64,000 nucleotides of DNA from assembly GCA_016705335.1 (NCBI GenBank), contig JADIYN010000027.1, positions 30,485 through 94,484 on the forward strand. Direction: 5' to 3'. Positions within the stretch are counted from its first letter, which is position 1; every line of letters begins with the position of its first letter. The notes under the pieces are model-generated. The model was not told the DNA's origin. It worked only from the letters and a program-made list of their open reading frames with translations, and did not search any database. The DNA comes from Draconibacterium sp. (GTDB taxonomy: Bacteria > Bacteroidota > Bacteroidia > Bacteroidales > Prolixibacteraceae). A program made the translations under genes and the position numbers. Below, in pieces: positions 18,766-30,584 of this stretch.

Positions 18766-21559
18766 CTATTTTTTTGCAAACTCGGTTGGTGATATTCCAA
18801 ACTGTTCCTTAAAACATTTGGTAAAATACGAAGGCGATGAAAATCCAACTTCGTAAGCAATTTCCGAAATACTTTTCCCGCTGTTTTTTATCAAATCCAA
18901 AGAAAGCCTAAGTTTAATGGAGCGGACAAATTCACTCACAGAAAGTCCGGTTAATTTTTTGACTTTCCGGTATAAATGAACGCGGGAAAGTCCAATCATT
19001 TCACTTAATTCTTCAACTGAAAGTTCTTCCTTGTCAAGTTGTTCTTCCACTATTTTTGAGATTTTGCCAAGGAATTTTTTGTCCATTCTCGAAATCGGGT
19101 TTTCTTCCTCATCAATCACAAGTTTTCCTCTGTAGGTTTCCTGCAGTTTACGGCGAAGTTCAAGCAATTTCTTTACCCGAACCTGGAGATGCCGACGGTT
19201 AAATGGTTTTGGAATGTATGAATCAGCGCCTTCTTCAAGCCCTTCCAGTTTTTGCTCATGCGATGCTTTTGCTGTTAAAAGAATAATAGGAATATGGCAG
19301 GTTTTGAGCTGGTTTTTCAGTTGTCGGGTCATTTCAAGACCATCCATTTCGGGCATCATAATATCGCTGATTATTATGTCCGGCTCTTCCTCTTCCACCT
19401 GTTTCAATCCTTTCAACCCATTTTCAGCTTCAAAAATAATATACGATCCACCCAAACAATCTTTAATATATTCACGCACATCTTTTTGATCTTCAACAAT
19501 TAAAACAACCTGTTTTTCTTCCGAAGCAAATCCTGCAGGTTCTTTTTCTTCAATTCCCGATAATTCAGAGTTGAAGAGTATTTCATCGCCAATGCTTTTC
19601 TCATGTTGACTATTTAATACCTGAGCAAATACGGCATCTGTCATTTCAACATCATTTAAATGGGAATTGCCCACCGGCAACCGAATAAAAAAAGTAGTGC
19701 CTTTCCCGGGTTCGCTTTCAACCTTAATTTTTCCGTGATGGAGTTTAATAAATCCCTTGGAGTGCAAGTCGAGCCTGTTCCTGTAAGTCCTGCGATTGTT
19801 CTACCTGATAAAAACGGTCAAAAATATGGATCAGGTGTTCTTTTGGAATTCCGCGGCCAGTATCTGTTATCCTGATTAAAACTTCTTCATCTGAAATTGA
19901 TTTCACGACCGGCTTTTCTTTTACAAGTTGGATCGTAATTTTCCCTCCGGCAGGAGTAAATTTAAATGCATTGGCAAGCAAATTGAAAATTACCTTGTCC
20001 AACTTATCCCAATCGAACCAAAGAAAAATTTTGTCTTCTTTTGACTGAATCTGAAAATCAATATTCTTTTTGTTTGCATGTTCAACAAACGATTCGTGTA
20101 TTTCTTTTAAAAAGGCAACAATATTATATTCTGCTGCCTGCAGTTTCATTTTTTCATTTTCCAGTTTTCTGAAATCCATCAGCTGGTTAATCATTCGAAG
20201 CAACCTGAGTGAATTTCGGTGCATGAGGTTAAACTGTTTTTGAAGTTCAACCGGAAATTCTCGGGATTGGATTAAATCTTCAAGTGGACCAACAATTAAA
20301 GTTAATGGTGTTCTGAATTCGTGGGAAATATTTGTAAAAAACCTGAGTTTTGCCTTTGTAGCTTCTTCCAGTTTTTCGGTAATTTCAATCAATTGATCCC
20401 GTTGTTTCGAAATTTCATTGTTTCTCCTTTCAATCTGCTGCTTTTGAAGTTCAAGTTTTTTATTCGCTTTTATTTTATTCCGAAAAGCCCGCAATACAAG
20501 AACTATTAAAACCACATTCAGGCCTAATAAAACAAGCGACAAAATTAATAAATCACGCTGGCTTTGAAATCTTGAAATTTGTTCTTCAAGCACCGAATTC
20601 TGGTTTTCGATTTTACCTTGCAATGACAAAACCTGATCGGTTTGCAGTTTTATAATCTTAGCGTTGGTGGAATCTATTACCACCGTTTCCAATAAATTCT
20701 CGCGTTCGAAAGGCAGATTTTTTAGAATTTTGTGCACTATTTGAATCGCCTTTTCTCCGCCTGTAGGATACAAAAAAGTAGCGTCAAGCATCCCGTTGAT
20801 TACATACTGAATTCCGCCTTCTTCGCCATATAATCCGTCAATTCCCAGATAGTACTTATTTTCAATTCCATTTTCCTTTGCTACTGAATGTGCTCCATTT
20901 GCCATAACATCGTTGTAAGCAAAAACAAGATCAAAATCAATTTTTTCTGTAATAATTTTCTGCATTTCTGTTTTTGCATCGCTCCAATTCCATTTTCCCG
21001 AAACCGACTTAACAATCGAAATATCAGGAAACCTGCTTAAACTCTCCTGAAATCCCCGATGCCTGTCGATTGAAGGAGTTGAGCCCGGAAGTCCTGTAAT
21101 TTCAATAATTCTCCCTTTCCCGTTTAAAAGCCTGGCTGCATAGTTACCTGCTTCTTTTCCAATTAAATAGTTGTTCCCTCCAACAAATGCTGTGTAAGCT
21201 TCTGTTGTAATATTCCTGTCGATTACAATAACCGGTATTCCTGAATTAAAAACCTTTTCAACGATTGGTGTCAGAGGTTTCGATTCGTTGGGTGAAACTA
21301 TCAGTAAATCGATCCCCTGTTTGAGCAAATCTTCAATATCCTTTATTTGTTGATTGTTATCGCTGTTGGCATCTTTCATTATCATCTCCAGCTCAGGATA
21401 AAAAGCCAGCTCTATCAACATTTCTCGGTGCATGGTTTCGCGCCAGATATCAGCACTTGTGCACTGTGAAAATCCTATAATATATTTTTTATCGGCATAT
21501 ACAGCGTATGACATAAAAAATATAAGTAAAAGTGAGATTGATCTTTTAGTGCTTATCAT
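18766..21559 (-). CDS. Hybrid two-component regulator with sugar-binding-protein sensor (frameshifted)
   Basis: One-protein two-component system of about 925 residues. Signal peptide; periplasmic type I sugar-binding domain (residues about 25-310: YIIGFSQCTSADIWRETMH, QGIDLLIVSPNESKPLTPIV, GIPVIVIDRN, FDLVFAYNDVMANG, YYLGIDGLYGEEGG); one helix (LLILSLVLLGLNVVLIVLVL); coiled coil; histidine kinase (phospho-acceptor in FFTNISHEFRTPLTLI, N box NLLANAFKFTPAGG, ITDTGRGIP); receiver (IIISDIMMPEMDGLEM, KPF); and AraC helix-turn-helix (GLSRVHLYRKVKKLTGLS, ISEIAYEVGFSSPSYFTKCFKEQFG). The architecture is that of BT1754, the fructose-sensing regulator of the B. thetaiotaomicron levan locus. One break near 19775 in the kinase G2 region. 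It likely senses fructose and activates the porter-susD operon. Confidence 0.92.
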
Positions 21560-21681
21560 TTTGGTTTGATTAAATCTCCATTCGTTTTAAACCATAAAGA
21601 TAGTAAATGAGTGAGTTATAACTTTGAGCGTCATTAATATAAATCTTTACAATTTCATGTTAATTAAATATGAATATTCCG

Positions 21682-21708
21682 TAAGTTGTACAATATAAAT
21701 AACTTACA
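21682..21708. promoter_or_regulatory. Inverted repeat upstream of the hybrid regulator
   Basis: GTAAGTT (21682-21688) and AACTTAC (21702-21708) form a perfect 7-base inverted repeat with a 13-base spacer, about 125 bases upstream of the regulator start. It could be an operator or a weak hairpin; no protein is assigned. Confidence 0.3.
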
Positions 21709-21797
21709 TAAATAAATACTGTGTTTTACAGAATGAACAAAATGAACAGAGAATGAAATTTGTTTTCAGTTTATAAAAAAGCAAAGCAAGTATTTTT

Positions 21798-22167
21798 GCA
21801 CCCGAAACATTGATTTAAAGTTGAACAATTGATAGATTTATGGATAACAGAATATGCAACTTAATTAAAAACAGAGTAGCTTCATTAGTTTGGCTGCATG
21901 ATTAAGCAGTATAAGATTTCTATCCCAATTTTTTACCGATTACTTAATTGCTTGAAATTTCCTAAAAGTTTTATCCTAAAACAATAATACAAACGAAATG
22001 TTAAATAGAAACGAATTTATACAGCTTTTACAAAAACCAGGCATTATTGCAAATAAAAAGAAATATGACTTGTGAACAGGTCAACCCAACACGAAGTGCC
22101 CCTAAATACAAGCCAATGATCAAAAACTACTTTCCCTTCATTTTCCCTAAGATCATTGGCTTTTTTT
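21798..22167 (+). ncRNA. Candidate short transcript ending at a strong terminator
   Basis: This 709-base gap (21560-22268) contains no long gene. A plus-strand promoter-like TATTTTTG at 21791-21798 and a strong plus-strand terminator at 22110-22167 bracket about 360 bases. Inside are two tiny ORFs: 21840-21905 (21 codons, MDNRICNLIKNR...WLHD) and 21998-22075 (25 codons, MLNRNEFIQLLQKPG...KKKYDL). The second resembles the start of a larger Bacteroidota protein and may be the stump of a lost gene. The transcript could be a small RNA, a small-peptide mRNA or a gene remnant; the sequence alone does not decide. Confidence 0.4.
22110..22167 (+). terminator. Strong rho-independent terminator with no annotated upstream gene
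   Basis: AAGCCAATGATC (22110-22121) pairs perfectly over 12 bases with GATCATTGGCTT (22151-22162), followed by a T run to 22167. The loop is pyrimidine-rich. It points along the plus strand, where no recognised gene precedes it, which is the main evidence for a short transcript here. Confidence 0.75.
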
Positions 22168-22196
22168 CTCCAATATCAGCCAGTATATCATGAAAA

Positions 22197-22224
22197 AAGC
22201 TGCAGGAATTAAATTCTGCAGCTT
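22197..22224 (-). terminator. Terminator of the TPR gene
   Basis: On the minus strand AAGCTGCAG pairs with CTGCAGCTT around AT-rich bases and is followed by TTTTTTC. It lies 45 bases downstream of the TPR gene stop. Confidence 0.8.
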
Positions 22225-22268
22225 CCAATATCTAAAAAAGTAATGTTCTACATTGCGTTCATTATGTG

Positions 22269-22772
22269 CTATTTGCAATATTTAGCCACATATTCAAGCG
22301 CCTTATTTTGCCCTAAATCCAAGGCTTTTCTAAAATCTTCACAACCATTTTCTGGCTCTTCTTTTAATACACATATATTTCCCCTGTTGAAATAAGCGGG
22401 TGCAAAAGACGGATTAATCTCAATTGCCTTTGTATAATCTTCGCTTGCACCATCAAAGTCCTTAAGAGCTTTCTTAATCAACCCCCGATTATTGTATGCC
22501 ATAACATTTTGCGGATCAAGTTCTATGGTTTTTGAATAATCATCAATTGCACCTTTGTAATCTTTAATCCTGTTTTTTGCAACGGCCCTGTTATAAAATG
22601 CATCCGGAAAAGTATTATCCAGATCAATTGAATCGTCATAATCTTTAATTGCCTGTTTATTTTGTCCTTTATCCAGTTTCTGATTTCCACTATTATAAAA
22701 CTCTTTTGCACTTTGGCTGAATCCTACAGAATAAGTCAGAATCAACAGAATTACATACAATACTTTATTCAT
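22269..22772 (-). CDS. Secreted tetratricopeptide-repeat protein
   Basis: Intact protein of 167 residues with a signal peptide (VLYVILLILTYSVGFSQS) and four TPR units of 34 residues: SAKEFYNSGNQKLDKGQ, PDAFYNRAVAKNRIKDY, VMAYNNRGLIKKALKDF and APAYFNRGNICVLKEEP. The Y-N-R-G/A pattern is typical of exported Sel1/TPR scaffolds. The C-terminus has two cysteines (NGCEDFRKALDLG, KYC). It probably mediates protein-protein contacts in the periplasm; partners are unknown. It is a single gene with its own terminator. Confidence 0.85.
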   Translation of the reverse strand: MNKVLYVILLILTYSVGFSQSAKEFYNSGNQKLDKGQNKQAIKDYDDSIDLDNTFPDAFYNRAVAKNRIKDYKGAIDDYSKTIELDPQNVMAYNNRGLIKKALKDFDGASEDYTKAIEINPSFAPAYFNRGNICVLKEEPENGCEDFRKALDLGQNKALEYVAKYCK

Positions 22773-22844
22773 CAGTACACTTTTTTATTTTTTAAGGACG
22801 TAAAATTAAAAAACCACACAAAACAAACAACATATTATTTCTTA

Positions 22845-25295
22845 TTAAGAAATATTTACAGGTTTATCCACCTTTGTTTTCAGAAGTGCAATATCAAGCA
22901 CATCCATTATAGTATTTACAAAATGGAACTTCACACCTTTTAAATAATCATCCTTAATCTCTTCCAGATTTTTCTTATTTTCTTCAGAAAGTATTATTTC
23001 GGTAATTCCGGCACGTTTTGCTGCCAGTATTTTTTCCTTAATTCCACCAACGGGCAAAACTTTCCCGCGGAGTGTAATTTCGCCGGTCATTGCAAGGCTC
23101 TTTTTTACTTTCCGTTGTGTAAATGCCGATGCAAGCGATGTTACCATTGTTACTCCCGCCGAAGGTCCGTCTTTTGGGATTGCTCCTTCGGGAACATGTA
23201 CATGAACATTCCAGTTATAAAAAATTTCAGGGTCAAGACCCAGTTCTTCTGAATGAGATTTCAAATATTCGTGTGCAAGCATGGCCGATTCTTTCATTAC
23301 TTCTCCCAGATTTCCTGTCATGGTCAACCCGCCTTTTCCCTTGCTAAGGCTGGTTTCAACATATAAAATCTCGCCTCCAACTGCTGTCCAGGCCAAACCA
23401 GTAACAACGCCCGCAAATTCATTGCCCTGGTATTTTTCTTTCGAAAACTCAATTACACCCAGGTATTCACGAATGTCGGCCTTTATAAGTTTTTTATTGT
23501 AAGTTTCTTCGAAAGCAATTTTTTAGCTATTCTCCTGATTACTTTTGCCAGCTTTTTATCTAATTCGCGAACGCCCGATTCGCGGGTGTAACCATCGATT
23601 ATGAGTTCAATAACCTCCTTCGAAAAAGTTACGTCCGATTTTTCAAACCGTGATTTTCCAACTGTTTTGGAATTAGGTGGCGTTTTGCGATTTCAATTTT
23701 TCTTCCACCAAATAACCGCTTACTTCAATCAGTTCCAAACGGTCGCGAAGTGGAGGTGCAATTGTGTTCAAAGTATTTGCGGTGGCTATAAACATCACTT
23801 TCGAGAGATCATAATCGGCTTCAACATAATTATCATGAAATTCCGAATTTTGCTCCGGATCAAGAACTTCAAGTAAAGCCGAAGCCGGGTCTCCGTGAAA
23901 ATGTTTTGAAACTTTGTCTATTTCATCGAGGATGAAAACAGGATTTGATGATTTTGCTTTTTTTATGTTTTGAATAATCCTACCCGGCATGGCTCCGATA
24001 TATGTTTTACGGTGGCCCCGGATTTCCGATTCATCGTTTAAACCACCCAAACTAACCCTGACATAACTTCTGTCAAGTGCCCGTGCAACCGATTTACCAA
24101 GCGAAGTTTTCCCAACACCGGGAGGGCCGTACAAACAAAGAATCGGAGATTTCATGTCATTCTTTAGCTTTAAAACTGCCAAATGTTCAAGTATTCTTTC
24201 CTTTACCTTTTCAAGTCCGTAGTGGTCTTCATCCAATACTTTGCTTGCATTTTTCAGATCGAAGTTGTCTTTTGTATATTCATTCCACGGAAGATCAAGC
24301 AAGGTCTGACAAAAAGTAAACTGAACTGAATATTCGCCTGCTGCCGGGTTTAACCGACTCAATTTTTCAACTTCCTTTTTAAAGAATTTGGAAACATCTT
24401 CGTTCCATTTTTTTGTTTTGGCTTTTGCTTTCAGCGCATTAATTTCAAGCTCTGCAGGATTTCCTCCCAGCTCATCCTGAATGGTTTTCATCTGCTGGTT
24501 GAGCATAAACTCACGCTGTTGCTTGTCGATATCAGTTTTTACCTTTTTCTGAATATCATGTTTAAGTTCAAGCATCTGAACCTCCCTAACCAAAAAACTA
24601 ATGGCCAGAATTCCGCGTTCTTTCAAGCTTTCAATTTCGAGAAGCTTTTGTTTGTCTTCAACTTTAATATCGGTATTTGAGCAAATAAAATTGATAAGAA
24701 ACGATGAATTTTCAATGTTTTTTACTGCGAATGTAGCTTCCGGCGGAACGTTTGCGGTGAATTGTGCAATTTTAATAGAAAGATCTTTTAACGAACCAAC
24801 AATAGCATTGAACTCATTGTCACTTTCAGGTAGAACTTCATTTAACGACTCTACCTTTGCCTTAAAATATGGGGTTTCAGATACAAAACCCATAATTCTG
24901 TAACGTCGTTTTCCCTGAATTATCACGGAAGTTGAGCCGTCGGGCATTTCAAGTATTTTCAGGATTTCGGCAACTGTGCCAATCTCAAAAATATCGGCTG
25001 TGCCCGGGTGATCAACTGTATAGTCCTTTTGGGCAACAGTTCCGAGTAATTTACTTCCGCGGTTTACATCACGAATTAGCTCAAGAGAAGCTTCGCGACC
25101 AACCGTAATTGGCAAAACAACTCCCGGGAAAAGCACTGTATTGCGAAGCGGAAGAATTGGCAAAACATCAGGGACTTCTGTATTTTTAAGATCCCGGTCA
25201 TCACCATCAGCAATAATTGGGATAAATTCCGATTCATTTCCCATTGAACCAAACCCAAAAATATTATTAAACCCTGAATTTTTAATTTTCCCCAT
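22845..25295 (-). CDS. lon: ATP-dependent protease La (Lon), frameshifted
   Basis: About 817 residues after repair. N-terminal LAN domain ([23 protein letters not shown]), coiled-coil region ([19 protein letters not shown]), AAA+ module with Walker [23 protein letters not shown], Walker [10 protein letters not shown], and C-terminal peptidase with the catalytic serine in [10 protein letters not shown] and lysine in [14 protein letters not shown]. It degrades misfolded and regulatory proteins in the cytoplasm. Frame breaks lie near 23688 ([14 protein letters not shown] after repair) and 23520; between them the sensor-2 part of the AAA+ module reads normally in the shifted frame. A TTTGCAATT palindrome lies in its leader. 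Confidence 0.95.
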
Positions 25296-25448
25296 ATTTA
25301 TTGATTTTGTGACATTCTGGCTTAACCATACCTATTTTATAACAGGCAAATTGCAAAGCAATTGATGTGCCATAAAATGAAAAGTCAAATGCCTGTCAAT
25401 TGTTCAAACGGTTTGTAAATTTTTGCTGCCAAGTTAACACTTTACTGC

Positions 25449-25476
25449 AAAAAAAAAGCTCCGTGTTTCGGAGCTT
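25449..25476 (-). terminator. Terminator of rpmE2
   Basis: On the minus strand AAGCTCCG-AAACA-CGGAGCTT is followed by a run of T (the A tract at 25449-25457). It begins 20 bases after the L31 stop codon and separates it from lon. Confidence 0.88.
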
Positions 25477-25496
25477 TATATGCTGAAGCTAAAATT

Positions 25497-25760
25497 TTAT
25501 TTTTTCCTGTTTTCCATGTGTTTACCGTAACGGTTCATGAATTTATCAACACGTCCGGCGGTATCAACAAGTGTAACTTTACCTGTGTAAAACGGGTGCG
25601 AAGTACTTGAAATTTCAACCTTGAACAATGGGTATTCCACACCGTCAATAACTTCGGTTTCTCTTGTATTTACTGTTGATTTAGTGAAGAAAGTATGCCC
25701 GTTTGACATATCCCTGAATGCCACTAACCTGTATTCTTTCGGATGAATATCTTTTTTCAT
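25497..25760 (-). CDS. rpmE2: Ribosomal protein L31, type B
   Basis: 87 residues, intact, starting MKKDIHPKEYRLVAFRDMS and containing FFTKSTVNTRETE and ISSTSHPFYTGK, which are diagnostic for bL31. It lacks the CxxC zinc pair of the A type, so it is the zinc-free C-minus (type B) form common in Bacteroidota. It belongs to the large ribosomal subunit central protuberance. It has its own promoter and terminator. Confidence 0.96.
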   Translation of the reverse strand: MKKDIHPKEYRLVAFRDMSNGHTFFTKSTVNTRETEVIDGVEYPLFKVEISSTSHPFYTGKVTLVDTAGRVDKFMNRYGKHMENRKK

Positions 25761-25844
25761 TTTCCTGTTTTTTTATTTCGAATGGTTACATCCAAAACTG
25801 TAATCCATTCATCGTTTGTTATTAATCCTTTTTTAATCGGGCTG

Positions 25845-25875
25845 CAAAGATAAATATTGTTCGTTATAAACCAAA
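25845..25875 (-). promoter_or_regulatory. Promoter of rpmE2
   Basis: On the minus strand a TTTG (25872-25875) is followed after 19 bases by TATCTTTG (25845-25852), a full match to the Bacteroidota consensus TTTG-N19-TAnnTTTG, about 85 bases upstream of the L31 start codon. Confidence 0.7.
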
Positions 25876-25884
25876 AAAGAAAAC

Positions 25885-27091
25885 TTAATTTTTACCTGTT
25901 TTTACTTTAACTTTTTCATAAAGAATTTCGGAGCCCAATATTGGAGCTCTTGTAAACTCTTTTTTGCGGTCGAAAAGGTAGCGCATCGTGTAATGCGTTT
26001 TTGCCCGTTTGGCACCTGTCGCCTCATAAACAGCTATTATTTTTGGGTTAAAATCACCTGCCCATGAAAGTTCCACCTCTTTGTACTGGGGTTTCTTTTT
26101 CATCAATTGTTCCTGGTGCCAGAAAATTGCCGAATCAACTCCTGAACGCTGGTATTTTGGATCGATCCCCATAATAATTATCCGGGTACGGGTCATAGTT
26201 TTTTTCCATTTATAATAAAAGAATTTAATAATTCCCCATAAATTGAGCTTTCCGTCAAGTTTCTGCAAAATCTGGTTGATGTCGGGCAACATCACAAAAA
26301 GTGCTATCGGTTTTTCTTCGTGGTAGGCAAACCAAATCATCTCGGGGTCGAGGATGGCTTTTGAACTGTCTATAAAACTGTATATATCTTCGGGATCAAG
26401 CGGCTTGTAATGTTCGTGAAATGCCCATGCTGCATCATAAACAGTGCAAAAATCCTTAACAAACTTATCAGTTTCCTTTAAAATTAATATGCCTGAAATT
26501 GTATTGCGGTTTTTTGGCAATCCATTCAGCTATTTTCCAAAATCGCTCAGGGAAAGGAACAGTATAATCAAGGTGATAACTGTATTGTTCAAAATAAACT
26601 TCGAACCCAAAATTGCGGAAAAGTTTTTCGTAATACGTCGGGTTGTAAGGCATTCCGTAACCTTGTGGCATAAAACCATCAACAAGCAAACCCCAGTTTA
26701 CATAGTTTTCACCAAAATTTATGGGGCCGTCCATGGCTTCCATTCCATTTTTTCTGTTCCATTCGGCTGCCGTTTTAAAAAGCAGATTAGCCGCTTCCTG
26801 GTTATCAGTACATTCAAAAAAACCACAACCACCAGTAGGTTGTTCGTATGTGTATGCAATATTTCCGTTGACAAATGCGGCAATCCTTCCAATCAGATTA
26901 CCTTTCTCATCGGTTAAAATCCAACGTATTGCCTTTCCGTTTTTAAATGTTTTGTTTTTGGCAGGATTAAAAATATCTTCAACCATACCTTCAACCTGAC
27001 AAATCCAGTTTGGATCGTTTTTATATATTAATCGGGGGACTTTATGAAATTGTTGTTTTGTTATTGTATTTGTTACTTCGGTTATTTTCAT
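25885..27091 (-). CDS. GNAT-like N-acyltransferase family protein (frameshifted)
   Basis: About 400 residues once one break near 26490 is repaired. The first half starts MKITEVTNTITKQQFHKVPRLIYKNDPNWICQ and has WILTDEKGNLIGRIAAFVN, the beta4-like strand of a GNAT fold, and DGPINFGENYVNWGLLVDGF. The second half has IALFVMLPDINQIL and RIIIMGIDPKYQRSGVDSAIFW, resembling the acetyl-CoA loop of GNAT enzymes, and ELSWAGDFNPKIIAVYEATGA. Such proteins are common but uncharacterised in Bacteroidota; the substrate is unknown. Start chosen at the ATG of MKITEV rather than the in-frame ATG at 27157, which would add an odd hydrophobic leader. Confidence 0.75.
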
Positions 27092-27367
27092 CGGATTCTT
27101 AATTTTCACAAGAACAAATATAATCAGATAAAAAAAGATAAAATTGATAATTTCCATTTTTCAAACCTTGGTTTTCAATATCCTTATATTGCCTAAAAGT
27201 ACAGTGTAACAAGATTTAAAATCAGGTTAAAACCAATTTAAAATTCTTAAAGAAGTTTAATGAAAGCGTTTTAAAGCAAATCAAATCTTCCAATTTGGTT
27301 CAAAACAATTATCTTCGCAACTTATTATTTTTCGGATAAATTTGAAATTCAAGAAATTATCGTCAAA

Positions 27368-30300
27368 ATGAAGAAATACACACTGTATAACAATGTTTTT
27401 GGTTGGGTAATATTTATTATTTCATCGCTGGTTTATTTGATGACCATCGAACCCACAGTTAGTTTTTGGGATTGTGGCGAATTTATTACCACCTCTTTTA
27501 AATTTGAAGTTGGACACCCGCCAGGAGCTCCGCTTTTTATGATAATGGGTAGGTTTTTCACCCTTTTTGGAGGTCCCGAAGATGCAGCCAGACTTGTAAA
27601 CTCCATGTCGGCCATTGCAAGTGGAGCAACTATATTGTTTCTGTTTTGGACAATAACACACCTTGCAAAAAATTAGTTTCGAATGATGGAAGTTTATCAA
27701 TAGGACAAACTATTGCAATTATTTCAAGCGGTGTGGTTGGAGGTTTGGCCTACACTTTTTCCGACACATTCTGGTTTTCGGCAGTTGAAGGTGAAGTTTA
27801 TGCTACATCATCTTTAATGACTGCCGTTGTTTTTTGGGCAATTCTGAAATGGGAAAATGTTGCAGATGAACCAAATGCAAATCGCTGGCTCATTTTTATC
27901 GCATATATTGTTGGACTGTCAATTGGCGTACACTTATTGAATTTACTTGCTATCCCGGCAATTGTTTTCGTTTATTATTTCAAAAAATACGACGTTACCC
28001 GCAACGGAGTTATTATGGCTTTTGTAGCTTCAATTGTAATACTTGCATTAATAATGTATGGAATCATTCCTGGCGTTGTAACCATCGGTTCATGGTTTGA
28101 TCTGCTGTTTGTAAATACTTTCGGGCTTCCGTTTGACTCGGGTCTGTATTTCTATATGTTTTAATACTTGCAGCTGTTGTTTATGGAATTTGGTACACTG
28201 CAAAAAAGAAAATGGTGATTTGGAACACAATAATTCTTGGGGTTACTGTAATCCTGATCGGATATTCTTCATTTGCACTTATCATTATTCGCTCTTCGGC
28301 TCAGCCTCCGATGGATCAAAACAGCCCAAACAATGCTTTTGCACTGTTAAGTTATCTCAACCGCGAACAATACGGCGATCGTCCACTTTTATATGGCCAG
28401 TTTTACAACTCACCGCTAAATCCGCAAAACCGTTACAGCCAGGGAAAAGCTGTTTACACACCAATTGGCGACAAATATGTAATTACAAATCATAAGGTTG
28501 TTCCAAATTATGATGAAAAATTCAATATGGTTTTTCCAAGGATGTGGAGCACAATGGAATCTTTTCATGCCGATGATTATGTACAGTGGGGTGGCGTAAA
28601 AGGCAGAAAAATTCAGCACAAAAACGAACAAGGCGAAAACGAGGTTATTGTTAAACCAACGTTTTCCGAAAACATGCGGTTTTTTCTCAGATACCATGTA
28701 AACCACATGTATTGGCGTTATTTTATGTGGAATTTCGTTGGCCGGCAAAACGATATTCAAAGTCATGGCGGAGTAATAAATGGCAACTGGCTTAGCGGAA
28801 TCAAGTTTATAGATGAAATGCGCCTTGGCGACCAGGACAATTTACCTGCAAGTTTGGCACACAACAAAGCCCATAACACCTATTATTTTCTGCCATTGTT
28901 GCTCGGTTTACTTGGAATATTTTTCCAATATAACAAAGGAGATGAAGGGAAAAAAGGAATTTGGGTGGTGTTCCTTCTGTTTTTCATGACAGGTTTGGCC
29001 ATTGTAATTTACCTGAACCAATATCCGCATCAACCGCGGGAAAGGGATTATGCATATGCAGGTTCATTTTACGCTTTTGCCATTTGGATTGGGCTCGGAG
29101 TAATGGCGCTTGCCGAAGGATTAAAACGATTTTTACCTGAAACAGTTTCAGCAGGAATTGCGGGAGTTTTAACGCTTATTCTTGTTCCTGGAATCATGGG
29201 GAGCTCAAAACTGGGATGACCATGACCGTTCAGGCCGTTACACTGCGCGCGATTTTGGAGCCAATTATCTTAAAACCTGCCAGCCAAACGGAATTATTTT
29301 CACGAATGGAGATAATGATACATTCCCGTTGTGGTACAACCAGGAAGTGGAAGGAGTTCGTACAGATGTGCGTGTTTGTAACTTGAGTTACCTGCAAACC
29401 GACTGGTACATCGATCAAATGCGCCGACAGGCATACGAATCAGCACCAATGCCATTTTCACTAACCGCAGATAAATATTTGCAGGGAACACGCGACGTTG
29501 TATATTTAATGGATAATCCGAGGATAGCACGTCCAACTATTGGAGCCAAAGAGGCAATTAGTTTTATTGCTGACGATAATCCTGCAACAAAACTGCAACA
29601 AGCTGATAATGCAGCCTACATACCAAAGAAAATACTAAGCTTTAAGGTTGACAAAGAGGCAGTTATCCGTAATAAAGTTGTGCGCCCCGAAGACTATGAC
29701 AAAATTGTTGATACAATGACGATCGACTTATCCGACAGAAATTATTTATCGAAAGATGAAATGATGATAATCGATTTAATTGCAACAAACAATTGGGAAA
29801 GGCCAATTTACTGGGCAATAACAGTGGGACGCAATAAATATTTAAATCTTGAAGATTACTTTCAGGTTGAAGGTTTTGCTTACAGGTTGGTACCAATAAA
29901 AGGCGAAAGCAAACCTGACCGTTTGGAATTTGGAACAGTTGCATCGGACATTATGTACGACAACATAATGAACAAATTTGAATGGGGCGGTATGAACGAT
30001 CCAAAAGTTTATATCGACGAAAACAACATGCGGATGATGACTAATGTAACAAACAGTTTCAACCGTTTGGCAAGTACTTTACTTGATGAAGGAAAAAAGG
30101 ATTCGGCAATTGCAGTTATCGATCGTTGTTTTGAATTGATTCCACCAAGTATTGCACCTCCCGGATATTTTACCATTGAACTGGCAAACAGCTATTTTAG
30201 AGCAGGAGCAACTGAAAAAGGAAAAATGGTTATGGAACAGGCATTTGAATCATTTGACGATGATTTGAGTTATTATTTTTCGCTCGACCGCAAATTTATT

Positions 30301-30450
30301 CAGGATAAAGCTGTTAACGAAGAAATTCAACGCACTATTTTCTATCTTCAGATCATGGAGCGGTCGGCAAGAGCAAATAACCTGACCGATTTTTCAAAAA
30401 AAGTTGGTGATGCAATGCAAACTTATTTCACAAAATTCACATCGATTTAA
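27368..30450 (+). CDS. DUF2723 membrane glycosyltransferase-like protein (frameshifted)
   Basis: About 1025 residues after repair. N-terminal multi-pass GT-C-like region begins NNVFGWVIFIISSLVYLMTIEPTVS, then WDCGEFITTSFKFEVGHPPGAP with the conserved acidic residue of the first periplasmic loop, FWFSAVEGEVYATSSL, and LNQYPHQPRERDYAYAGSFYAFA. The C-terminal half is soluble (GANYLKTCQPNGIIFTNGDNDTFPLWY, ATNNWERPIYWAITVGRN). The family is related to protein O-mannosyltransferases (TMEM260-like) and is near-universal in Bacteroidota; a role in protein O-glycosylation is inference. Frame breaks near 27668, 28155 and 29205. It is monocistronic with its own terminator. Confidence 0.88.
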
Positions 30451-30470
30451 AAAGGTTTGAGTTAAGTTCA

Positions 30471-30505
30471 AAATGCCAGGTTGCAATAACCCTGCATTTT
30501 TTTTT
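30471..30505 (+). terminator. Terminator after the DUF2723 gene
   Basis: AATGC-CAGGTT pairs with AACC-CTGCATT around a GCAAT loop and is followed by nine T. It lies about 20 bases after the stop and isolates the gene from purD. Confidence 0.78.
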
Positions 30506-30584
30506 GGTTTTCAATACCAACCAGTTTTGAAAACAACTGAATAAAAACTTATCTTCACGATCGAAATACAAAAACACTTTCAAA

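Noticed and set aside
24077..24903. Plus-strand ORFs inside lon
   Set aside because: Antisense shadows of a conserved protease gene.
25340..25370. AATTGC-AAA-GCAATT palindrome upstream of lon as a heat-shock element
   Set aside because: It does not match the CIRCE inverted repeat, and no other regulatory evidence is present.
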